This document shows positions 47,701 to 52,145 of a stretch of 64,000 nucleotides of DNA, piece after piece (position 1 is the first letter of the stretch; the number at the start of each line of letters is the position of its first letter). The stretch covers positions 868,001 through 932,000 of the forward strand of contig CAIIXF020000005.1 of the NCBI GenBank assembly GCA_903813345.2, given 5' to 3'. Under the pieces are notes generated by a model. It worked only from the letters and a program-made list of their open reading frames with translations. It made no database searches and was not told the DNA's origin. This DNA comes from Owenia fusiformis. Lineage: Eukaryota > Annelida > Polychaeta > Sabellida > Oweniidae. Made by a program: the position numbers and the translations under genes.

Positions 47701-50050
47701 TTGCTTTATCAAAATAATAACAAATGTCGCAAAGTGATCTGCTTATTACAGAATAATGTGTCAACATAACAAAGATGTTGGTACTGTAATGACCTTCGAT
47801 AGCAAGTCACTACTACAGTCTCAGCTGTAGTGGCTAGCCTTTTTGGCTCAGGGGTAGAGCGTCTGACTCTGAGAGCGGAAGGTCCTTGGTTCGATTTCCG
47901 TACGGGGCATTGAATTTAGCTCACTCTCTTTCGTGTCTAGTATCTGGCTCGGTACACTACAGCTCCCTGACAGACGTGCCCAAGGGTCGTTACAGTACAT
48001 ATTTCTGTGACAAATTCTAGGGCGCATGTTGATTGGTAGACCACTCATTTCATGTGAATAATAATATATAATATCCTGATTGTATTATGTTTACCACCTA
48101 TATAAGCTAGTATATAGGGGTTATGTACTGGGAGGTTTTGGATACTGGGAATATCCCGAGGGATATACAATATATCTTCCCGAGGGACCGAAGGGATCGA
48201 GGGAAGATGTATTGTATATCCCAAGGGATATTCCATGTATCCAAACCGACCATGCATAACTGGTGTATCTCATACTTGAGTGGGTTTAGGGTAGATATAA
48301 CCTTTTCCACCTTTTTCAAATGACAAGATATTTATATTTAACATTTTCGTAATATTCTTTTTGTTCAATACAATGAAATTGTAACATTTAAACTTAAAAA
48401 AATTAAATTTTAAAATTAAAAAATTAAAACTTTTGTTTTTTAAACTTTTTTAAACTTTTGAAAAATTCCCGGGAGCGGGAGGGATATATTATATCTGCCC
48501 GCATTTGGCCTGGAGCGGGACATATACAATATATCCTGCCCACTCCTCAGATACGATATATATTCCCGGGTGATATCTACCCCAAACCCACTCAAGTATG
48601 AGATACACATGTTTATCCCATACTTGGACGTGTTACAGGTACATAAAGCCGGTTTGTAAAAACTTATATTTTCATCAGCGGGCAGATATAGCTATACGTC
48701 CCGCTCCAAGCGGGCAGATATAGTATATCTGCCCGCTACGTCATAATCGCCGTTCGCATATTTGTTCATAATTTGTAACGTTCGCGTAATGACTGTACAC
48801 GACAATGGAGAAAACACAGACAATCGGGATCTGTTTGATGGTTTAAAAAAGGGAAGGAGCATCCACTTAATCAATCAAAAATTCGAGAAAATAAATGTGG
48901 GAATATTTGAGGGAACAGGAAAACCCGCCCACGGCCAAGAAAACAAAACTGGACATGAATATTCTAAAATATTTCCACGATTGAACAATGTGAACCAGAT
49001 GACCAAGATTGGTATGGGATAAACATATTATCCTATAGTCGGTTCAGGATATTGGGATTATCCCTTGGCCAATATAATATATTTTCCCTCGGGACCTGCG
49101 GCCCTCGGGCAAATATATTATATTGGCCTCGGGATAATCCCAATATCCTGAACCTCATATAGGATAATCTCTATTTATCCCATGTTTTATGGTCAACTCG
49201 TGTATCACTTGTATATAACCATGACTAGGGTAGCATTGATATTTTTAACCTAGTGAGGACCATAGAACAATATCCAACCAATGCTAGTGTTTTGTCAAGT
49301 TAAACATCACTGTTCACGTAGTAACTGTCTACACATTTCATTAGTACTTACTCATTCTTAAGAAGCACTCGGAATCGACAAGAAGCACTCGGAATTGAAG
49401 CCATGACCTCTTGCTTTCAAGTGTGATGTAATTAACCCATCTATCCAATCAACCAACCCCCTAATTATGTACATCTATTACACCATCCAACTGCAACCAT
49501 GTACATCTATTACACCATCCAACTGCAACCATGTACATCTATTACACCATCCAACTGCAACCATGTACATCTATTACACCATCCAACTGCAACCATGTAC
49601 ATCTATTACACCATCCAACTGCAACCATGTACATCTATTACACCATCCAACTGCAACCATGTACATCTATTACACCATCCAACTGCAACCATGTACATCT
49701 ATTACACCATCCAACTGCAACCATGTACATCTATTACACCATCCAACTGCAACCATGTACATCTATTACACCATCCAACTGCAACCATGTACATCTATTA
49801 CACCATCCAACTGCAACCATGTACATCTATTACACCATCCAACTGCAACCATGTACATCTATTACACCATCCAACTGCAACCATGTACATCTATTACACC
49901 ATCCAACTGCAACCATGTACATCTATTACACCATCCAACTGCAACCATGTAATCTATTTTTCAGGCTGCTTTCATATTCCTCGAAGTCTACTGATGTGTG
50001 AGCAGATGTTGAAAGAGATTCTCAAGGAGCAAACCAACAGTAATAAGTAG
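20679..50050 (+). CDS. RENBP: N-acylglucosamine 2-epimerase (RENBP), ten coding exons
   Basis: This cytosolic enzyme interconverts N-acetylglucosamine and N-acetylmannosamine for sialic-acid metabolism; the vertebrate protein also binds renin. Ten exons join without a frame break: 20679-20785, 21187-21262, 21946-22021, 26310-26479, 29446-29673, 31778-31859, 34465-34625, 35794-35955, 47058-47145, 49965-50050. They total 1236 nt or 411 aa, close to human RENBP without its C-terminal tail. All introns are GT-AG. Expected active-site residues are present: Arg60 (QGRQVW), His248 ([10 protein letters not shown]), Glu323 (WWPHSEAM) and His387 (GCFHIPR), by analogy with bacterial epimerases. The fold should be an (alpha/alpha)6 barrel. 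Met1 or Met2 could be the start. Intron 8 holds an antisense gene. Confidence 0.96.
21187..21262 (+). CDS. RENBP: RENBP exon 2
   Basis: Encodes [20 protein letters not shown] then IQGRQ, phase 0 end (CAG/GTAAAC). Arg60 is the expected substrate-binding arginine. Confidence 0.95.
21946..22021 (+). CDS. RENBP: RENBP exon 3
   Basis: Encodes [20 protein letters not shown] then QAAIQ, ending phase 1 (CAAG/GTAAAA). Confidence 0.95.
22774..22872. repeat. Palindromic hairpin element, member 2
   Basis: Left arm ATAGGTTATTTACTGGGAGG (then GATTGAATATGGGTTTTA) is inverted at 22836-22872 (TAAAACCCATATGCAATC, ending AATAACCTATT). The arms are about 40 bp with a loop of about 20 bp. Confidence 0.75.
23068..23247 (+). 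repeat. 50-bp tandem repeat, about 3.5 copies
   Basis: Units start AATACGCTCCAATACGATTT at 23068, 23118 and 23168, then a degenerate fourth at 23219. Each unit contains CCCGGGGACAATACG; copies 1 and 2 are identical. Confidence 0.9.
23501..24102. mobile_element. TTAA-flanked fold-back MITE with arms of about 200 bp
   Basis: The element starts AGGAATATTCCTTGCCA and ends with the inverted TGGCAAGGAATATCCCT. TTAA is present exactly at both borders (23497-23500 and 24103-24106), the target duplication of Kolobok or piggyBac transposons. Left (23501-23700) and right (23895-24102) arms are inverted and about 80% similar by eye, leaving a loop of about 190 bp. No coding capacity. A lone left-arm-like piece lies at 33100-33225. 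Confidence 0.8.
24129..24606. mobile_element. pogo/Tigger-like MITE, TA-flanked
   Basis: Ends are CAGTAGAACCTGTATATCTG and, inverted, CAGTAAAACCTGTCTAATCC; TA lies at each border (24127-24128 and 24607-24608). The interior repeats TCTGAACAC-type words. The CAGTARAACCT terminus and TA target fit pogo-like Tc1/mariner elements. Relatives occur at 54874-55972, 56198 and 57587-57828. Confidence 0.8.
24607..26309. other. RENBP intron 3, distal part
   Basis: AT-rich with a palindrome at 25029-25165; otherwise I recognise no exon, RNA or repeat. Confidence 0.55.
25029..25165. repeat. Palindromic hairpin element, member 3
   Basis: Left arm (GAGGTTATTTAATGGGAAGT, then TTTGATACAGGGTATATC) and right arm (GGGATATACCCTGTATCAAA) pair over about 55 bp around a GAGGGA-rich centre. 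It shares the GGTTATTTA(A/C)TGGGA start with 22780. Confidence 0.8.
26310..26479 (+). CDS. RENBP: RENBP exon 4
   Basis: Encodes [20 protein letters not shown] through [20 protein letters not shown] to [17 protein letters not shown] is nearly invariant in RENBP. Phase 1 start, phase 0 end (TTG/GTATGT). Confidence 0.96.
26788..26935. repeat. Palindromic hairpin element, member 4
   Basis: AGGTTATATAATGGTTC and TCTGTATATC on the left are mirrored by GATATACAGAATGAACC and ATTATATAATCT on the right, with a second inner inverted pair (ATATATTCAC / GTGAATATAT) around GAGCGTAGCGAAC. It directly abuts the TIR element at 26938. Confidence 0.75.
26938..27292. mobile_element. Short TIR element (355 bp)
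   Basis: Ends are inverted repeats of about 25 bp: ATGCCACTCTAAGTTCAATT and, inverted, ATACCACTCTAAGTACAATT. Inside, GAACCATTTATGACGT with CTTGATTCTAG is directly repeated (near 27043 and 27084), followed by a GTATAC-rich palindromic region. The TA dinucleotides at both borders suggest a TA target. No ORF. Confidence 0.65.
27770..28130 (-). repeat. Degenerate ATCATTAGACA short tandem repeat
   Basis: About 350 bp of loosely periodic TCATCATTAGACA units of 13-18 bp with many substitutions, an old minisatellite in RENBP intron 4. Confidence 0.75.
28228..28685. mobile_element. Non-autonomous hAT-like element, 458 bp
   Basis: Termini TAGTGGTCGGACTCGTC and, inverted, TAGTGGTTGGAAGACTGACT. The 8-bp direct repeat TTCAGATA flanks it exactly (28220-28227 and 28686-28693), as expected for hAT. 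The interior carries GAATCGCGAGT and other short direct motifs but no transposase. It is a different family from the hAT at 8875, as the ends differ after the first few bases. Confidence 0.82.
28694..29445. other. RENBP intron 4, distal part, no recognised content
   Basis: AT-rich sequence without visible repeats or exons; acceptor for exon 5 is TTTTTTTGTGGTAG. Confidence 0.6.
29446..29673 (+). CDS. RENBP: RENBP exon 5
   Basis: 228 nt, phase 0 at both ends, encoding [35 protein letters not shown] and [17 protein letters not shown] and DWC...I..HVQ match the central RENBP barrel. Confidence 0.95.
29674..31777. other. RENBP intron 5
   Basis: Contains one dispersed repeat (30405-30600) and a CATA microsatellite near 30366; CTATCAC-type words near 30320. 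Near 31670-31760 GATTGTGCTAAT-like words recur four to five times. No exon recognised. Confidence 0.5.
30405..30600 (+). repeat. Dispersed repeat with GGTGGCCATTTT, copy 1
   Basis: Shares GGCTAGTGAGC, GGTGGCCATTTTTATGTG and GATGGGATTTGCTA(T)GCTTTGG with copies at 47335-47520 (same strand) and 59700-59890 (opposite strand). Confidence 0.7.
31778..31859 (+). CDS. RENBP: RENBP exon 6
   Basis: Encodes [20 protein letters not shown] then IGRHMNP, ending phase 1 (CCAG/GTACAT). The motif R-D-G-x-x-x-L-E-N-V-S is conserved. Confidence 0.95.
31860..33544. other. RENBP intron 6 upstream of the minisatellite
   Basis: AT-rich. A lone arm of the TTAA element sits at 33100-33225. Otherwise no feature recognised. 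Confidence 0.5.
33100..33225 (+). repeat. Solo arm related to the TTAA fold-back element
   Basis: AAATATGTTTTGATATTGTC and TTCCAGGAATCTGCCATCTT align with the left arm of 23501-24102 (TGTTTTGATATGGTC and TTCCAGTAAGCTGCCATCTT). No second arm is present nearby. Confidence 0.6.
33545..34455 (+). repeat. 20-bp minisatellite ending at the RENBP exon 7 acceptor
   Basis: About 40 units of TTGCCACATTGTACTAT(A/T)CA with scattered substitutions (CATTACCATATTGTACTATT variants toward the right end). It stops about 10 bp before the AG of exon 7 (34463-34464), so the branch point and pyrimidine tract lie in or against the array. Because 20 is not a multiple of 3 and the unit has no stop word, all three forward frames stay open for hundreds of bases. 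One frame (34197-34643) runs into exon 7 in its coding phase. Confidence 0.95.
34465..34625 (+). CDS. RENBP: RENBP exon 7
   Basis: Encodes [40 protein letters not shown] and Q. His248 in PGHAIEAGW is the expected catalytic histidine. Phase 1 start, phase 0 end (CAA/GTATGT). Confidence 0.96.
34626..35793. other. RENBP intron 7
   Basis: A mariner-like end (TACAGAGTGGGTCACAAAAG) near 35083 without a recognised partner; the rest is AT-rich with no exon or RNA seen. Confidence 0.5.
35794..35955 (+). CDS. RENBP: RENBP exon 8
   Basis: 162 nt, phase 0 at both ends, encoding [20 protein letters not shown] then [14 protein letters not shown]. [15 protein letters not shown] is the most conserved RENBP block and holds Glu323. 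Donor CAT/GTAAGT. Confidence 0.96.
36194..37990 (-). CDS. Somatomedin-B-domain secreted or membrane-anchored protein, intronless
   Basis: A 598-residue ORF antisense in RENBP intron 8. Residues 1-27 are a signal peptide with a [10 protein letters not shown] core. A Ser/Thr/Asn-rich stretch follows (30-135), then a complete somatomedin-B knot at about 152-189 with all eight cysteines ([20 protein letters not shown]). Next is a cysteine-rich region with [12 protein letters not shown] at 260-271, and further pairs up to about 400. I recall this order from ectodomains of Methuselah- or adhesion-type receptors of lophotrochozoans. Here no seven-helix domain follows: the ORF ends with a short hydrophobic tail ([14 protein letters not shown]) that could be a GPI signal or a truncation scar. 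The start Met opens the signal peptide. The absence of introns suggests a retrogene or a naturally single-exon family. Ligand unknown. Confidence 0.85.
   Translation of the reverse strand: MTFWKRNVFLSFLLLLSLMKTPLIFINCKINNSKVNIKVRIIQNETDFTTPIPEKNLKFEQNEIVVNKSRNREPNDSNEKNATTTKKTIAEFTERATNESLNEGYGNESNSDEKIEINPTSAPNSDIKTNEDTNSCGLVNISMYHDCVENTCEGKCGETNNYTTPDWFCSCDHDCIIYKDCCRDFFDICINISSLSTETPTGISSDDTLTCKYISNRQNIYMKQSCQPGYTNLDIMNKCYNSDGIQGMIPMTDTTSMIVYANHFCALCNNATHVEPWRMNVAVQSPMSLTSSHDVYMPDIISYLLDVSTAIKRKVGVYELQSSHNISFRQCLQVSKTICHIQCMDTTAKTLCETGEFDPQYTRAGMDLFVRNKHCLRCEGRNKCLGNIKKDSLEINLSLFSYNILVDSVSSSGFDIKLEGNFGIGDLNSEVKYSTSEATFLTCGRHFTFLNGKCTIQKQLVFVACLLPMKCNITQHDVIETSDSIKEEFDIIGVISISKKKYENLPMHLAVGFWVPVNHDTETLTEWASLFDVRTNLMVKNLSFVQFSQNQYCSYEIMYSSDSQATAELTTHQPSHNNSVSSMTLRGLVFYLLFLTQF
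38129..38225 (-). repeat. 17-bp repeat, inverted short array (about 6 units)
   Basis: Units of GACAACTCATCCCCTG, the reverse complement of the GATGAGTTGTC(C/T)AGGGG unit in the large array at 39025-39580. It lies 139 bp upstream of the start codon of the somatomedin-B gene. Confidence 0.9.
38226..39024. other. Spacer between inverted 17-bp arrays
   Basis: 800 bp of AT-rich DNA upstream of the somatomedin-B gene, flanked by the two oppositely oriented arrays. No ORF of interest, no terminal repeats at its edges apart from the arrays. Confidence 0.5.
39025..39580 (+). repeat. 17-bp minisatellite, about 32 units
   Basis: Tandem GGATGAGTTGTCCAGGG units with regular alternation of GAGATGTCC and GAGTTGTCT, giving a 34-bp higher-order period over much of the array. 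The right end becomes degenerate (39500-39580). Confidence 0.95.
39833..39925 (+). repeat. 31-bp tandem repeat, three copies
   Basis: Units contain ATGTGGAGGATATTGCCTGG; the third copy is diverged (ATACGGAGGATGTTG). Confidence 0.75.
40321..41799 (+). mobile_element. 5'-truncated LINE related to the one at 1-4147
   Basis: Starts inside the reverse transcriptase (frame reads [11 protein letters not shown], then FADDTSLY) and runs through the C-terminal zinc knuckle, a 3' UTR and a poly(A) of about 19 bases (41781-41799). 5' truncation with a 3' A tail is the usual outcome of target-primed reverse transcription. No clear target duplication, because the flanks are themselves repetitive. Confidence 0.9.
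40329..41579 (+). CDS. LINE reverse transcriptase C-terminal fragment
   Basis: About 416 codons remain open, from the INDLPDN and FADD motifs of the catalytic palm to the stop at 41577-41579. It retains the thumb ([18 protein letters not shown]), [19 protein letters not shown], and a [18 protein letters not shown] knuckle. The last two are shared with the ORF at 158-3907. An N-terminal truncation makes it non-functional, but no internal stop has accumulated, so the insertion is fairly recent. Confidence 0.9.
   Translation: MYINDLPDNLNSKAFIFADDTSLYDAYDRNSDMLLNLNQPLQQDLNNLNHWATTWRMQFKAQKSADLTFYGLRTQLAAQPSLTLGNEQIPMTDTHKHLGIVLDKHLNFNAHIDQLINKLTILMRPLKALSKKLSSKHLETIYNAYFIPQLDYCDIIYNKASALKLQALESLHSGAIHGSNTDKVLSSLNWKKLASRRDEHLKIFIFKARFNALPPFICDVVRTYEIVHTRRLRDQPDYQIPLHTSVSTKKSTIFSAISAWNGLPPTIRVGQPSSRFKRSVRKQRSHASLPTSKMEFTMPRQTEISFNRLRAGLLLNSHLHAHNFTTINDPKCPCGAAHQTTSHFLIKCPLLINERELLLAGLDELECLPDFRNLTISKKSDTLLYGDTNLSDVMNSKIIEIVAHYVSTAITVLNSQ
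42235..43110. repeat. Dispersed repeat starting GTGGCGTAGCCAGG, with TCTACC-type tandem units
   Basis: Starts at ACAGTGGCGTAGCCAGGATT, a widespread invertebrate repeat end. It is followed by AATTTGCTT/TTTGCCAAA words and, from about 42750 to 43100, by 30-40-bp diverged units of TTCAAAAATCTACC(A/G)TAAAA. No second end recognised. Confidence 0.5.
43111..43599. other. RENBP intron 8 segment, no recognised content
   Basis: AT-rich sequence with no repeat or ORF that I can support. Confidence 0.5.
43600..44175 (-). repeat. Dispersed fold-back repeat, copy B
   Basis: Inverted copy of 19165-19745: AGGATAGGTATCAATATGGT and TTCAACAATGTTTTTCTC at the left, TTGTTCTAATGAGGTTTGGA near the right. It contains a poly-C tract and an internal inverted pair (CAAAGGAAATTTTGGTTGAT / ATCAACCAAAATTTCCTTTG). 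Confidence 0.75.
44304..44759. mobile_element. Fold-back MITE, TATGGGTAA-rich
   Basis: Ends are inverted repeats of about 28 bp: AGGAAAAATGTTATGGGTAT on the left and its inverse ACCCATAACATTTTTCCT on the right. The interior is crowded with ATGGGTAA and TTACCCAT words and a second inverted pair (TGCCATTATGTATTGG / CCAATACATAATGGC), so the whole 455 bp can fold. No TSD identified. Confidence 0.75.
44955..45150 (+). repeat. Dispersed repeat GATCTCCCCAGCATTAAAGC, copy 1
   Basis: About 190 bp sharing GTGATCTCCCCAGCATTAAA, GGCTTGCACCCACCT and GAGAATTTTGCACC-type blocks with 58893-59100 in the same orientation. Confidence 0.8.
45938..46909. mobile_element. Fold-back element with mariner-like ends
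   Basis: Left end CAGTGTGTATAAAAAACGCA is inverted at the right as CAGGGCGTATCAAAAAACAC. The arms extend about 250 bp (TTCATTCAATGTACCATAAA on the left, its inverse at about 46825-46850). TA precedes the left end (45936-45937); the right border is imperfect. Inside, a second direct copy of the MTACCAYAAAGCCA region occurs at about 46220. No transposase. A solo end lies at 57290-57455. Confidence 0.7.
46953..47022 (+). repeat. Half of a hairpin element related to 49039-49165
   Basis: TCAAGATAATCCCAATATTC and TGAACCTCACATAAGATAAT match the right arm of the palindrome at 49039-49165; the left arm is missing. It ends about 35 bp before RENBP exon 9. Confidence 0.7.
47058..47145 (+). CDS. RENBP: RENBP exon 9
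   Basis: Encodes [20 protein letters not shown] then MPHKGTQWK, ending phase 1 (AAAG/GTAAAC). DPxYGEWxGY is a conserved RENBP block. The preceding intron is 11.1 kb. Confidence 0.95.
47335..47520 (+). repeat. Dispersed repeat, copy 2 (see 30405)
   Basis: Shares GGCTTGTGAGTGGCC, GTGGGATTTGCTACTCTTGG and GTTGCTGTTACCTA with the copies at 30405-30600 and 59700-59890. Confidence 0.65.
47837..47909 (+). tRNA. tRNA-like sequence, probably tRNA pseudogene or SINE head
   Basis: Exactly 73 nt with a near-perfect A box (TGGCTCAGGGGTAGAGC) and B box (GGTTCGATTTCC). The D stem GCTC/GAGC is perfect. The acceptor GCCTTTT/ACGGGGC pairs in 6 of 7 positions counting G-U. The anticodon stem pairs in four of five with an 8-base loop (CTCTGAGA), and the T stem is poor. 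A functional tRNA is unlikely; a Pol III-derived SINE 5' end or a decayed tRNA copy fits better. No CCA or clear SINE tail seen. Confidence 0.45.
48117..48260. repeat. Palindromic hairpin element, member 5
   Basis: Arms of about 65 bp: GGGGTTATGTACTGGGAGGT, GGATACTGGGAATATCCC and GGGATATACAATATATCTTC on the left mirrored on the right, around a GAGGGACCGAAGGGATCGAG centre. It is the best-preserved member with the GGTTATTTACTGGGAGG start. Confidence 0.85.
48263..48609. repeat. Fold-back with 40-bp arms
   Basis: GTATCTCATACTTGAGTGGG plus TTTAGGGTAGATATAACC at 48263-48302 is inverted at 48571-48609 with about 95% identity. The loop has A/T tracts and an inner palindrome rich in CCCGGGAGCGGG and ATATATCC. 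Confidence 0.8.
48680..48740. repeat. Near-perfect 29-bp palindrome with an adjacent diverged copy
   Basis: 48708-48736 reads AGCGGGCAGATATA, one central base, then TATATCTGCCCGCT: a perfect inverted repeat with 14-bp arms. A related imperfect unit (AGCGGGCAGATATAGC ... GTCCCGCT) precedes it at 48677-48705. Confidence 0.85.
49039..49165. repeat. Palindromic hairpin, CGGGACC-GCGG centre
   Basis: GGTTCAGGATATTGGGATTA and CCAATATAATATATTTTCCC on the left are mirrored by ATATATTATATTGGCCTCGG and TAATCCCAATATCCTGAACC on the right, around GGGACCTGCGGCCC. The arms are about 55 bp. Confidence 0.85.
49467..49951 (+). repeat. 32-bp minisatellite, 15 identical copies, abutting the RENBP exon 10 acceptor
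   Basis: Fifteen units of ATGTACATCTATTACACC plus ATCCAACTGCAACC with no visible substitution, plus a partial unit. It stops 13 bp before exon 10 (49965). Only TAATCTATTTTTCAG separates array and exon, so the branch point probably lies in the last unit. All three forward frames are stop-free because the 32-bp unit lacks stop words in every frame; one frame runs into exon 10 in its coding phase. The perfect identity indicates recent expansion or an assembly-collapsed array. Confidence 0.97.
49965..50050 (+). CDS. RENBP: RENBP exon 10 (stop)
   Basis: Encodes [20 protein letters not shown] then KEQTNSNK and stop at 50048-50050. His387 in GCFHIPR is the second expected catalytic histidine; the proline/alanine-rich C-terminal tail of human RENBP is absent. 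Confidence 0.96.
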
Positions 50051-51689
50051 AAAAACAAACAGTAGTGTTTCATATAACAATTATAACCCTCCACCACCTC
50101 AACATACACATCTATAATTAATGCAGTAAAGGGAGGGGGTGTACTTAACACAAAAAATGATAGATGAATAAGAGTATAGATGAAGGGAATATGATGAAAA
50201 CATGGACATTGCTTATCACTGCATCTCATTCACCATGGCAACTTAAATATCACATCATTTCATTAGAGATGTTTTATATTATAAAACAGATTAAATATAT
50301 AAGTGTCTATGTGTGTCAACATGTGGTTTCTAACTTTCTGTCAACATCCATCTATTGCACATCTCATTTTATGATTTTGATCAAATATTTTTAGTATATC
50401 ATAATTGAATTGAATTATGTCAGTTGCTAGGTTACAGTTCAAATACACAATGTGAGATATTCATAAAATTATAATTGAATAGAAGACTTGAAATAACATT
50501 AAAATGTGACCAGATGTCTGAAAAGTGTAGTCTCCATACATGTTCATACTTATTGGCTGGAAAATCAAAACAGTGTATTTGTCCTCCAAATAAAAACCCA
50601 TGGGGATTATTTTGAAAGTATTTTCAAGGTCATAGGATCATTTGAGGTCATATGTCAAAGGCTTTTGATGATAAAATTGTATCTTCAGCTTATTCTATAT
50701 CCAATTAACTACAAGATACATTTTGTTAATACATTTCGTAACAAAATCATTCAAATTAATCTCCAGAATTTGGTGAACCTTTGCAATCGCTATTTGAATT
50801 TAAATTAAGACCAAGAAACATCATGAGAAATAATGTATATATAAAAAGAAATGTTTCACCAAGACCATGTTATATTTTTTATGTGCAATCTGCAGTGTAT
50901 TATAATCCCCAATTATGTGTACATATTACTCAATAGATGTAGCCAATTTATACACTTGTTAATGAGATATAAATTTTTATTAAAATATTTTTATGAAAAA
51001 TATACTGTGCCATACACATGTGTTTTATGATGTTTCTATGTGATTTTTGAGTTTATTAAAATATTATTGCATTTTTATTTTGATATTTTATAATAGTGCA
51101 AGTTGTAATTGATATGTTATGATTTTTGTCTATTACATGTATTCCCAAAAAATATATATTATTATCATTTACACTTTCCACACTTAAAACATGATATGGA
51201 TAATAGATATTTAGTAATACAGTATTGTATATATGAATATGTACAGTAAGGGCAATTGTTTATTTTAATTGGTGATAGAATGCAATAGAGTAGATGACTT
51301 GCCATTGTAGTGTAGAGCATATTATTCCAAGATTATATAGTTTTAACAGGTAACCCCTGTAGGACATCCTGATTTCTTGGGATTCTCTAGACAAAACATA
51401 TATCATATGCATTACTAGGGTTGTATAACATTTCATAAAGTTAAGCCGATATAGTTTGTCTTCTATGTTGCCATGGTTACTGATTCAAGAATTCTATATT
51501 CATGACGATAACAGGAAATGCACCCTCAGAGTTTGAGTAATATAAACTAATAAATTTATTTTTTGTTACAAATATAACTTTATTGTTAGAATAAATTTTT
51601 ATATACAATGTGCAATATTATGTTTATTCATACTATTCTTGTGCACTGAGCTTAATGAACTGAAGAGTGAAGAACCATGTGATATACAA

Positions 51690-51800
51690 AATTTTGATAT
51701 AATCATGCATGTGACGTAGAAAATGTTGATATATTCATCCATGTGATATGCAAAATTTTGATATATTCATGTATGTGACGCCGGGATGTGACGTACAAAA
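51690..51800 (+). repeat. Short tandem repeat, about 45-bp unit
   Basis: Units of CATGTGATATGCAAAATTTTG with ATATATTCATG repeated about 2.5 to 3 times with substitutions (GTGACGTAGAAAATG variant). Confidence 0.7.
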
Positions 51801-52044
51801 TTCTTCCAGAATGCTGAACACATATCAACTTAAGACTAGTAACAGAATTATTATACTAGATGTATTCCTAATCTATTGTACTGTACACATGGTTAATTTG
51901 GCAATATTCAATTCAATTCACCACATTCAAACAACCACCAAAATATCCAGTTACAATACCATCTACCTATAGCTAGACTACTTAAATGAAGATCCAACGC
52001 AACCTCAAACCAATCCAAAAAACATTTAGGCCTTTATCACATTG

Positions 52045-52145
52045 AGGTGTGACATCATTGTTAAAATGTGACATGACATCATTGTTAAAACGTGACATCA
52101 TTGTTAAAGTATGACATGACATCATTGTTAAAGTGTGACATCAAA
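52045..52145 (+). repeat. TGACATCATTGTTAAA tandem repeat
   Basis: Four to five copies of GTGACATCATTGTTAAAA, alternating between 20- and 28-bp spacing where ATGACATG is inserted. Confidence 0.85.

Noticed and set aside
49467-50050. Three 150-180-codon frames over the 32-bp minisatellite
   Set aside because: Same cause; only the last part, after the acceptor at 49964, is real (RENBP exon 10).
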